Shown: piece after piece, positions 1-10,850 of the stretch
Layout of the letters: every line of letters starts with the position of its first letter
Numbering within the stretch: position 1 is the first letter of the stretch
NCBI RefSeq assembly: GCF_964340395.1
Contig: NC_135564.1
Coordinates: forward strand, 2,197,501-2,261,500
Source: Glandiceps talaboti
Taxonomy: Eukaryota; Hemichordata; Enteropneusta; Spengelidae
Reading direction: 5' to 3'
Length of the DNA: 64,000 bases
Notes under the pieces: generated by a model
What the model was told of the DNA's origin: nothing
What the model saw: the letters and a program-made list of their open reading frames with translations, nothing else
The model's database searches: none
Position numbers and translations under genes: made by a program

Positions 1-42
1 TGACACTGTAAGATGGATGAAAGGGGCCGGCCTGCCACAGTT
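1..42 (-). CDS. possible partial exon of the E-protein gene at the window edge
   Basis: Two nested 3' splice-site candidates lie here on the minus strand. The inner one is the better: a pyrimidine-rich run (ccccttTcatccatcttacag on the minus strand, read from about 26 to 6) ends in AG at 7-6, so an exon would begin at position 5 with TGTCA. Exon E upstream ends in phase 0, so this would read Cys then Gln or His; vertebrate E proteins have GCQ or GCH at about this point of the chain, which fits but is only a few bases. The outer AG ends at 43 with a poor pyrimidine tract and would give an open stretch ELWQAGPFHPSYSV. The GC content (a GGCCGGCC at 27-34) is far above its surroundings. Which start is right, or whether this is an exon at all, cannot be decided without the sequence to the left. 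Confidence 0.3.
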
Positions 43-1143
43 CCTGTGATTTAATGCTTTCATATGATCTGGTGATGACAGATCAAAAGGGTCTGTCTAA
101 AATAGGCCAAAACAAAACTATGCTGGATACTGCAGGTTTATAAATACTGACAGAATAGCTACAGTCTAGCTCCTTTTGTTTAGTTATGGCTATTCCAATA
201 AAATTATGTGATCAGTTCATATCAAATATTACGATTTCCTTTCACACTAAACACTAACTAATACTGTAATCTCTATAAACACTACATTCTACAGATATTT
301 CCTAAACATCAAAAACTGAGTTTGAACTTGAAGAATAAATTAGGAAACTTCTAAATATTTGAATCAGAAATGTGTATTGATTGGCACATCTTGCTTTGAG
401 ATAAAATATACCACATTAAACTGTTATCGGACGGGCAAACATTAACACATGATGAATATCACGTTGCCATATGTACAATAGCTCAAACTACCATTTCTTA
501 CGATTTGTCACGTCACACTAAACAAAACCTGAATATCAATGGAGTAATCATTTTAAAATTAGCAAGACATTATTTACAAACATGGAACATACCCGTTACA
601 TTGGTGAAAAAGTTGTTGTTGTTTTTCTGGTAGTAAATTATCATACCAGTACCCTCTGAAACTCTGAATTTCATGAAGCGAGAAGCTACACATTCCTCTT
701 TGGTACTGAACTTTCACATAGAGTGTTTTGGATGGTATAAATACATCTACATTTAGACTATAATTGTGACTCGAACCAGTTTTGTCCCGAATATGCTGGT
801 ATGACCACTAAAATAGTCTGTCTATTTGAAATACAAGTATTTTAGCTTTGTTCATGTCAATATAAATCCTGCTAAAATCCTGTCCACAACTGTAATTATA
901 TACCAGGTGAAGTTAACTTTACCACAAACCAATGTAGATGGTAATAGTTAAGATATATATTTAGAATTATAAATTTTATCATGCCACATCATCAGTCCAT
1001 TTCAATATCTAAGTCTTCTGTATACCTGTTAATATTATCTAGCAATATAATTTTCAGAAATTTGTTTGAAAAAAATATAAAAAGAATATCTTTTCCTTGA
1101 ATAAATTCTTAATTAAACACCCAAACTATCATCCATCAAATGC

Positions 1144-1387
<244 letters not shown>

Positions 1388-2437
1388 TTGAACATTCTTT
1401 AAACATGATTGTTCTGCATTCAATTCAGTAGTGCTGCAAAAGGAAAATACAAATGAAATATAGGAACTATGCAACTTTAGATATACCGAAAAATGTAATG
1501 TGCTATGATGAAGAAAGACAAAACAAGAGAAACGAGAAGTACACTCTTACTGGCACGTAATAGTAGATCCGCGGACACAGCCATAGTAGATTATGAAACA
1601 TCGCCATGAAGCACACAAATAGTACGGATCAGATGCCAAATGCCAATAACAGGATTGGACATACACTGTGTATACCAATGGTAAAGTGTTACCAATGTAG
1701 CGTGTGTCTCATTTCACACGACGAAGCAACAGTTTAATGTCGTGTATACATCACACATCATCTAGCGACCCTTCTTTCAATTGAAGCGGTTTCACTTGCC
1801 CAATTGCAAATGAATCTGAAAAACCCTTCACTATCTATGACAAATGATTTGCTGTGTGGATAATATTAATCGAGAACCATTAATTGATGGCTCTGCAAAT
1901 TGGAAAATGATCTCTTAACCAACAGCGTAAACACTGCAAGACGGCAAAGATCCTCAATAAAAAAAAAACTTGGTGATGAATAGGTAGAACAATTTCCTCT
2001 GCGTTTATATCGCTTTGATGAGCTGTATATCTTGCTGGGGATTTGACCAATTGAGTTGCATTCATCTCTACATTTGATCTCATCAGGTCTGAATAGCGAC
2101 AAACTTTAAACATCTGAGCCACAGCTATTGACTCGGGAGTCTCTGCTACATCTCACTCCAAGTTATTTGGTGTCCTGGCAACCAGAGATGTTGCATCTCT
2201 TGTATCTATGAAGCATGAATGTCTGTCATTTCCTCTCAAGAGGGAAATAAGTGTAACTTTTCTATCAAGCAATATCTCAATAATTACTCTTTCTCATACT
2301 GTAATATTGCTACTTCCTTCAACATCACATCTATCAAGGTGAGTTGAATACAAATCTTTTCTACTTTCAAAATCTTACATATCACTGAATTTTCTACTTT
2401 CACCTGTTGTCTTACTCTTTTACAAAAATTCTTGTCC

Positions 2438-2480
2438 GTTTTTTGGGGGGAGGCATACCAAAAAGCCTCCCCAAAAAACC
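2438..2480. repeat. short G/C hairpin (16-bp stem, 10-base loop)
   Basis: The left arm (2438-2454) reads GTTTTTTGGGGGGAGGC and the right arm (2465-2480) is its reverse complement apart from two extra G in the left arm. The loop is ATACCAAAAA. It is the strongest small stem-loop I noticed in this part of the intron. It could be a fold-back remnant of a mobile element; too short for a typical miRNA hairpin. Confidence 0.7.
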
Positions 2481-2536
2481 CACTGAATCTATGAAAATGA
2501 CTTGAATATCAATCAATTGCAAATTACGAACAAACT

Positions 2537-2562
2537 TTCATTCATTCATTCATTCATTCATT
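2537..2562. repeat. (TTCA)n microsatellite
   Basis: About six and a half perfect TTCA units. Confidence 0.95.
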
Positions 2563-3080
2563 ATATAGATATTGCTAAAAGCACTTTGTCGTCTGATCTT
2601 TTATTTGTATAGAATACTTCTTTCCAACTTGACATCATACATTTGTAAATCATAGAGCCTTCGAAAAAAACACATTAATCTTTAAAATGATGTTTCTTTC
2701 CAGAACGATATATACTATACAGCCTCCCAAATAAAAACTATCATTGATTAACGAACACTTCTTTTGTGTCACTTCTTGTATTTTGGATAGTCCACAAGTT
2801 ATCATTAAACTTCCACTAAACCATGTACATTGCTTTGCAATCGTTTTAAAAGTCCTGAATTCCAGACTTGAAATTGAATGATTTTACCTTCAGGGTATGT
2901 TTACTTTGGTCTAGTAGTATTAAAGATCCTATTCACATTTTAACACCTGTCTAGGCTGCCTTTAACAAAAAAGTTATATTTCTAGATAGCTGGTACATCA
3001 ACACACCTGCTGTACAAGAATTCCTATCTCAACACTAATGATTCTGTCCTTGTTGTTGATGCAATCACTCTCGATGTTGT

Positions 3081-3112
3081 TATTATCATTATCATCATCG
3101 TCATCGTCATTG

Positions 3113-3149
<37 letters not shown>

Positions 3150-3155
3150 ACAACC

Positions 3156-3200
<45 letters not shown>

Positions 3201-3230
3201 AACAACAACAACATAATTATTATTATTATA
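3081..3230. repeat. compound trinucleotide repeat (ATC)n-(CAA)n-(TTA)n
   Basis: Imperfect ATC/GTC units to about 3149, then (CAA)n with a TAA interruption to about 3212, then a short TTA run. Translations give homopolymers (M, V) and are not genes. Confidence 0.95.
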
Positions 3231-3870
3231 TGACAGCCACACCAACACATCCAAATTAACCAATAAGCCCATCAACAAAAGATAGATTTTCATTGTTATG
3301 GGTGACGATGATTAAAACGGATTTTTTTTAGCGAGTCACCCAATAGTACAATGTAGAGGAATATCACACACTGGTACGTCACCACAGATTACTGTAAGTC
3401 AACAACATATCAATAGGCTTAGAGAGCCTCCATCAGACATCAGCACAAATATGATAATACCAAAATAACTACAGAAAGTTATCTAAAAATTCTGAAAGCT
3501 TACTTCTAAATTTCAACTGAAAATTACAGTTCTGTATTAGAATACTATGTAGGCAATAATATTATGATGTTACATTTTACTTTTAGGAAGAAGACAATGA
3601 AATTAAATAACTATAATTTCATAGGAAATCACCAATTCTACAAATACAATAACATTACCTCTTATAACAGAGCATTACAAATCTATAGTATGTCAGTATA
3701 TAGTATGTCGCAGACATTCTCTCACAATTAACACTTCCAGTCATGTAGAGTACACCCTGAACTTAATACAAAACACAAAACTACTGTTTTTGGATCCTGA
3801 AAAGGATCACCATGGCAATTATTAAGTTTAGCACTCTCCCAACATATCCGAGTCTAGGTAGATTCATATA

Positions 3871-3892
3871 TACATGTGTACATACACATGTA
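3871..3892. repeat. perfect 10-bp inverted repeat
   Basis: TACATGTGTA, two spacer bases, then TACACATGTA. The arms are exact reverse complements and can form a short cruciform. Alternating purine-pyrimidine sequence such as this arises easily by chance in AT-rich DNA. Confidence 0.8.
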
Positions 3893-6800
3893 TCATATGT
3901 GCATGGGCTGTGTATATTTCAGTAATGAAACATACAACAAATATAGTTTGACCCTCAAATCAAAACTTGAGCAACTATACTACTACTCACAGGACATCAA
4001 TCTTCATGTAATATTTGGTTACGCAGACGCTACCATTCAGGAATTTGGATTGTTTTTCAGACTTCCTTCACGTATCGATAGACTACTAACTACAACCACT
4101 ATACTACCCCAGTGACGATACCACTCACTATACTTAATATGCATATGTATAGGATTATCTCTGTTTTACGTGACCAACCTCCCAGATTTTAATCCTTTTC
4201 ACAACTAAACGACCAAATTCAATATTTCATAATAAATCAAAGCATGGAATGAAACTGATGTAATTCAAACCTACGCTGTTGTCCACGGTTGTGAAATTTT
4301 TCTCTTTTAGTGATATATGTAGAAAATCATCAAAATGTGGAATTTTTTCATCCTTATTTTAGATTCTGTATTTTGCTGCGTTTGTAGCTCACCAACCTTC
4401 ATGTAATGAAGTTTTATTTTGTCCCTTCATAGCTATTCAAGGTTTTTTCTTAGTTACAGAGAATTAATATTCTTTTTTCAGTTGAATGAATACAAGGTGA
4501 TTTAACCTTTAAAATCTCAAATAAAACGACAAATTTAATCTGCCCACTCATTCTTTCCTCTTGACCAGAAATTTCAGAATATTGCTTTTCAATTTGAAAA
4601 TTACAAACATATTTATAAAAACACCGACATGAAATGTATTAATTTCACAATGGAATTGCTGTTAAATTGATTAATGTATTGGTAGAGGGATGAGATTTGT
4701 ACACATTATTTTGTGTGTATATACAGCTAGAAATTATTAAGCGATACAAAGTCATTTTTACTTCAGCATTTCCTCCAACCTCTTGGATTTCAAGTGTGTG
4801 ACCATTGAAAAGGTTTTTTATTGGTACTATATTTCTCAACAGCTGAAAACACAATTTTTAAATTCAGCACTCGTAGTGCATGACTGGCAGATGAATACTG
4901 CAACTCTCATTCAACTCAATGTTTACTCTCCGCAAAATGAATTGTCATTAAATTATTACTTAAATGTCGTGATATTTAAAGTCTTCGTCATAACTGACGC
5001 CTTTTGTCAAGCACAAGGGGCCTAACAATTCTGGATATTAAATGCGATTACTAATAAGTATCCGGGAGCTATTAGGCATAAATGGTCTGCACTTGATGAA
5101 TGAGAAACAAATAAGTAAAATTGTGTGGCCTCATTTTCATCTCCAGCCATCTGTTACATTGGTAATAATTTTTCCACCAATCTCTCTCTGCACAACTGGT
5201 GCTCCTCACATACATCAAAAATATTTCTCGTTCAGACTTAGTATATTACTTTCTGTACGTTGTTTTGTTCCATTGTTTCACAGTATTTGTTTTAATAACC
5301 AAAATCCATTGTTTTTTTTTCTTCTTCTTGTCACAGGTGGTCTCGCAAAGAACCCTTTTTCTTGGAGGTCAAAACAGAAAAAGATAAATTGTACAATCAT
5401 AGTAAAACGCTTCAATGACTTGAATTCTAATTAAACCTCTCTTGTCATAATTTATGAAACTTAATTATTCGTAAATTTAATGATAATGGAAGGAAAAAAC
5501 TACCTCAGATTTCCACGATACGAGGGGGTTTTTTTTTTCTTCTTCTATTTTTTAACTATGAAAATTAGGTGGAACACTGACAAAGACAGATATGAAATAT
5601 TTAAAATCCAACTTTCATCACTAGATTTTCATTGCATACTTTCAATGACACTTGATGGCACTTTCCGAGCATAAGTGCAAAGTCACAACTTTTTTGACAT
5701 TTTCATAAATTTCACACAATACCTGTATTTATTTTGGTATTGACAATTTTTTTCATTCCTTAATTTCATTCCCCAAATATAAAAAATATGAAAAACACTA
5801 TATAAGTACATTTTGAAACAGTACAAAAATTTACACAATATTTCGGAACATACTGCAATCAACTCAAATACCATCCCTTGCCCTTACTGGTGAAACTAGG
5901 CCATTTACATTTATCTAGGAGGTAATGGTTTCATTTTTCTGTAAAATGAATCGATGAAAATATCATAAGAAATTAGTTGAAAATTCCTAAATCAAGCTGA
6001 TATAGTTAATTCATCTGAATAGGTTTGCACTTTTCACATGAGATGAGAGCATACCTGTTTGTTTGTAATTTATGACTCTCCAGTGACTGATCTCATCAAA
6101 AGATTTGGTAGCATAGAGAGATTGACCAACAAGACAACGCTACACGGACCCATCTTTTGGTCTTTTATTCTATGAAACAATGACTTTAAACCTTGATAGA
6201 CAAAGATTTTCAAGACAACACTTTCAAAACCAAAATTTTGGATATTTCTACACGTCATTTCAGTGTAGTCAAAATTCAACACAAAAATTCTATATTTTTA
6301 TATGTGTCTAGATCTGTTACAATCCATAATTCAGAGATGAGAACACAAAAAATTGTAATATGTAAATGTCAACTTTTCACAAGAACAAAAAATACTTGTC
6401 ATAAAGTTAGAAAAGACCAAATAAACAGACTGCCACCTTGGTCATGTCTATTATTTCTGAATTCCCAGAATTGTGATGTCAATCTATCCACATAATCTGA
6501 TCACACGGAATGATAAACAATCACAAGACTGGTCGTATCATTATCCCGATCTGTTTTATCATTTCATTAGAGTATTCTTTGATAGGCTATGTATATCATA
6601 CCAACATATCATATCATTTCATTTCATATTTTCTGACAAAATTATGATTAACTTGAGGAAGTACCAGAACGGACATAAAAGTTATTATAAAATATTTTTG
6701 ATATCTAACCAAATAATTTGAATGGACAAAAAATGATTCAAATGACACCTTAGTTTTGTTCACTCTTTTTATATATTGTGATCAAGTTGCTTTTACTCAA

Positions 6801-7470
6801 TAGTTTATTCACTAATTTTGATTCACTTTGTCATCTATACAGAAAATCAGCTCATAGCTTGCACAATTCTACACCATGACAGAATGATAAAATCATTTAC
6901 ACCTGTACATCAACCAATGGAAACTCACCTAGTACATGTAGATGTAACAGGTGAACTGATAGCTAGAATGTAAAATTATATTCTAAAATCTACAAAATTT
7001 GAATAGTTTTTAATGGGTCATTTCGAGAAGTATTTTGAAAACACATGCAAGCATATACGCTCCACACAAATCCATATATGATGCATGAAACCTCAGCTTA
7101 TTAAAGATTAACAGAAATTGAACAAAATCTGTTCATTTTTTGTTTAGCTCTTCAGCTAAAAACCATAGGGGTGACGACTTAGAAATTGATGCCAATGGCT
7201 TTGAGATTTCAGAACCAGCAATCCACTGTTTCATCCCCTCAGCTACACTACAGCGATTCATTCTGACTTAACATTGCGTTGACATTTGCAAAAACCTGCA
7301 GTAACTGGGGACCATTTTCCATGTTAAATATCCTGAAGACAGTCTTGGGAAAGTTAACTATGGTTGATAAAGACAACCCTTAAGCTTCCAGACAATGTGC
7401 TCTGCATTGTGAGTTGTTTGTTCACCGCACTGAATTTAAATCAACTCGTTTTCATCACCTTTATTCATTT

Positions 7471-7768
7471 ATCGTAAAATCTTACGAAATAAATGACAGC
7501 AAATTGTATTCATATTCTCTATCAATTTCATTTGGCAGTAAAACACTGTACTCTCTTTCTTCATACATAAATTCAATATGATTAAAAGTCTTCAAAATAT
7601 GAACATTTACTCAACACTCCCATCAGTCACCATTCAGTTCAGCTATTGTACTTTTTATCGTATTTCTATTATCATAAAATCTTATAAACTAAATTAAATT
7701 TTCATTTGGAAGTAACACACTGCTGTAGTCTCATCTATTCCAATCTAAAATGAATTCAATATGGTGGA
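7471..7768. repeat. degenerate two-copy duplication
   Basis: Blocks such as ATCGTAAAATCTTACGAAAT (7471) and TTCATTTGGCAGTAAAACAC (7527) recur in the same order in altered form at 7671 and 7701, followed by a shared AATTCAATATG block at 7570 and 7753. The spacing between matching blocks is about 174-200 bp. It looks like an old tandem duplication. Confidence 0.5.
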
Positions 7769-9554
7769 AAATTATACAAAATAGACAAATTTTCTGTAAA
7801 CTTTAATCAAGTCATTCTGTTAAACTATCACTATTTTTGTTGTTAGTGTTATTAGTTCATTATAATATTCCATTTCTCTTTGGGAAATTTTTTTTTATTA
7901 AAAATGGATAAACAAGCATGTTAGAAACTATCTTTATTATTCAAAATATTTTTTTTTGTCTAGTAGGAGTTGACAGCAATGTTGCCTGTCCTGTTCCCAG
8001 TTGTGGTTAAAATTCGATGATTCATACATACAAAACAAAGAGATGACGCAGCCATATCGTCATATTACTAAGCTTTGGAAATATTATTTTCTTTACATGG
8101 CTTTTGTTGTATTTGATTTCAATTAATCAAAACACGACAACATTCACAACAGATGTATCAATATGTTTCAAACCTACAATAAATGTCAAGGCAAGCTTAC
8201 TTTTTATTTCAGCCCTAATAAAGTCTACATACGGAAAATGTTCAACTTATTTTCAGTACAGAAATTTACAGATATCACATGTAAAGTGTAAGTCATGCGC
8301 TTCACTGTTGTGGAAATCCTGAAAAGTCTCAATAAAGAGAATTTCTATTTTTTAAAAATCAATGACTGTATATGGGATGGTTAATTTTCACATTAATAGT
8401 TTATTAAATGTAGGTTCTCAAAATCTAGACAGAAAATTATCTACTAATTTTGTTTCTGAAAAAATACAGTTAGAATAAAAGATTTCACATAGGACTACTG
8501 CCGACCCTTTAACCCTTCACATTGAGGTACTTAATGAAGTCCCTTTGTTTGCCAGACACTCATGTTTTGAAGGATGCATATATACAAATTTGAAGTCCCT
8601 AAAAGTGATAAAGGAAGTGTCCTTTGTTTGCTGGTTGATTGGGCATGACTAACAATGTATTGAATCACTAATTTAAACTCCAGTGACATCTTCTCCTGAC
8701 CCTATTTCACACAGACAACTTTTTGATTACTTTTTCATCAGTTTCATAATTCCAGCAATTTTCAGATTCACCCTTTTAATTTATGGAATCACGGTCCCAT
8801 TTCGATTCTTTTGTTGTTGGAAATGAATTGGCAACTGAATCAGATTGTGTATCGAATGCATGTCTGCCGAACGCATGATAACTGAAAAATTGAATTTATC
8901 AAGCTCATTTGTTGATTTGATTTTATCTATGGTTACCATGGAAACATGTCATGTGCCATCTTCATCATAAAGCAAATATGGAAACATTGATAAAAGGTGC
9001 TCAGTGAGATGAAAAAATATTATCTTTGGAAGTTCCTACAAGTTTGAAATGTCAAGGGAATTTTTTTCACGCCTATCGTTGAGTTTATTATTTTCATGAG
9101 AATTTGATGAAAATATAATAAAAACAAAAGCTAGGGTGTGAAACTGAATGAGAATGAGCAGAAATCTGTCCAATTTTAAAAAGAAATGTCTGATTACTTG
9201 AAAAACATCAAAATTCATTTTTGAATAATTCAATATCATTTATTCTTATCTGTCCTTTCATAATTAATAATCTAAAATATCTAATTCTCTTGACGATTTC
9301 AGCATAAAATATTGGAATAATAGAACCTTCAAATGATGTCACTTGACTGTATTCCACTCACACTTTGTCAAGGAAGAGTTCACAGCCTGTCAACAATTTT
9401 AGTCCACGATTACAAAATAGTCTGGTAAATGATGGGACTATCCAGAATAAAAAATGTTTGACCACAGCAAGAACAGTTTACAAAAAGACATAATATCCAT
9501 AACATACACAGATTTGACAATCAAGTATTTTTATGGGATTTTTGTTATGGGAAT

Positions 9555-9724
9555 TGGGCAGTACTGGTAGGGTGGGGGTGGCAGTACTGGTAGGGTGGGG
9601 TGGCAGTACTGGTAGGGTGGGGGATGGCAGTACTGGTAGGGTGGGGATGGCAGTAGTGGTAAAGTGGGGGATGGCAATACTGGTAAAGTGGGGGGGGGGG
9701 GGGGGTGGCAGTACTGGTAGGGTG
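9555..9724. repeat. G-rich minisatellite, about 20-24 bp unit, 7 copies
   Basis: The unit is approximately GGCAGTACTGGTAGGGTGGG with variants (AGTGGTAAAGTGGG, CAATACTGG). A run of about 15 G interrupts one copy near 9690. Each unit carries two G runs, so the plus strand could form G-quadruplexes. The open frames across it (GSTGRVG... and PPYQYCHP...) are repeat translations. Confidence 0.93.
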
Positions 9725-10028
9725 AAACCATGCCACTTTTTCCTCTTTTACTTTTAGCCATCATCCTAAACCTTAGTAAAACATTGCTATCTGTTGTCTT
9801 TCCTAACTTTATCAAAAAACCCTACTTCTAATATGTACAAGGACAACACTGTCTTCCAATGAAGCATATAAGACTTTATCTACTAAATATAGTTTGATGC
9901 TAACTGTATAATTTACACCATTGTTATAAATTTAAGAATCAAGCAAATATTGATGGGAAAATACACCAAAGATGTTGATATCACAAGACTTCATTATTTG
10001 TAGGTTTCTTGTATCCATACATTAAATT

Positions 10029-10176
10029 GAGTGAGTGAGTGAGTGAGTGAGTGAGTGAGTGAGTGAGTGAGTGAGTGAGTGAGTGAGTGAGTGAGTGAGT
10101 GAGTGAGTGAGTGAGTGAGTGAGTGAGTGAGTGAGTGAGTGAGTGAGTGAGTGAGTGAGTGAGTGAGTGAGTGAGA
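10029..10176. repeat. (GAGT)n tetranucleotide microsatellite
   Basis: About 37 near-perfect GAGT units. On the sense strand of the E-protein gene this is (CTCA)n. It begins only about 32 nt after the exon E 5' splice site, so it is part of the proximal intron. Confidence 0.97.
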
Positions 10177-10208
10177 AAACAGAAGAATTTCCTTACATTT
10201 TGTCTTAC

Positions 10209-10282
10209 CTGACTTGGTGGCATTCCAGGTTCCCTGGACATTGATGAATAAGGCATCTGATAAGACTTTTCCATGGGTTTCC
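10209..10282 (-). CDS. E-protein exon E (74 bp, phase 1 in, phase 0 out)
   Basis: On the minus strand the sequence reads ...ttgactttgtag, exon, gtaagac: a clean acceptor and a near-consensus donor. With the G left from exon D it gives 25 codons, GKPMEKSYQMPYSSMSREPG then MPPSQ, with no stop. Human TCF12 has [20 protein letters not shown] then CQ at this point, so the GK start, the S-R-acid pattern and the GLP/GMP end align; this comparison is from memory. The segment is in the low-complexity transactivation part of E proteins, between AD1 and the central region, upstream of the bHLH. The exon lies between two long microsatellites (10029-10176 and 10352-10467). I judge the exon real because phase, splice sites and homology agree. 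Confidence 0.82.
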
Positions 10283-10351
10283 CTACAAAGTCAAATTAAC
10301 AAAGAGGATCAGAATAGTGATAAGCATTAAAGAAGTCTGACAGAGCCAACT

Positions 10352-10357
10352 TACACA

Positions 10358-10415
<58 letters not shown>

Positions 10416-10467
10416 TACACACACACACATACATACATACATACATACATACACACATACATACACA
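10352..10467. repeat. (CA)n and (CATA)n compound microsatellite
   Basis: CA repeat to about 10410, then mixed CATA and CA units to about 10467. In the transcript of the minus-strand gene this is (UG)n with UAUG units, starting about 70 nt upstream of the exon E 3' splice site. Confidence 0.96.
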
Positions 10468-10831
10468 GACATAGACATATGTACACAGAGAGAGACAGTC
10501 AAACAAATACCTCAATATGTAGAAATTGAAACAACACGACATACATGAAGTATGGTCCCATTAAGCTTCAGTCAAAACATAACACTCATAATTCTGATAG
10601 GAGAATGCCAACAAACTGAGAGTACGATATCCACGTCAACAAATTAAATTGAGATATTTTGTATGATACTGTGAATAAAGGCAAATTGCTACTGGCAATC
10701 CAGGCTTATTCATGTTTTTTTCATGATGTCTAACATCATTTTAATTCAGAAAAGATACTAGTAAAACTACTTGCATATCAATCAAGTTTGAATTACACTT
10801 TCGAACTATTCAGTGGCACCAAGTCACATGC

Positions 10832-10850
10832 TGCCACTAGGGGGCGCTCT
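10832..10850 (+). promoter_or_regulatory. CTCF-like binding site
   Basis: TGCCACTAGGGGGCGCTCT matches the bilaterian CTCF core CCACNAGGGGGCGC at every defined position, including the 3' T. The site is in the intron about 550 bp 5' of exon E. In this AT-rich window, a stretch with this many G and C in exactly this order is very unlikely to be accidental. Known CTCF roles are insulation, loop anchoring and, when intronic, effects on exon inclusion; its use here is inferred from sequence only. Confidence 0.6.

Noticed and set aside
5300-5400. Plus-strand acceptor with a fine pyrimidine tract ending at 5337 (cttgtcacag)
   Set aside because: No matching donor and no recognisable coding sequence follow, and the gene is on the other strand.
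9531-9815. Gly- or Pro-rich open frames (GSTGRVG, PPYQYCHP)
   Set aside because: They come from the G-rich minisatellite.
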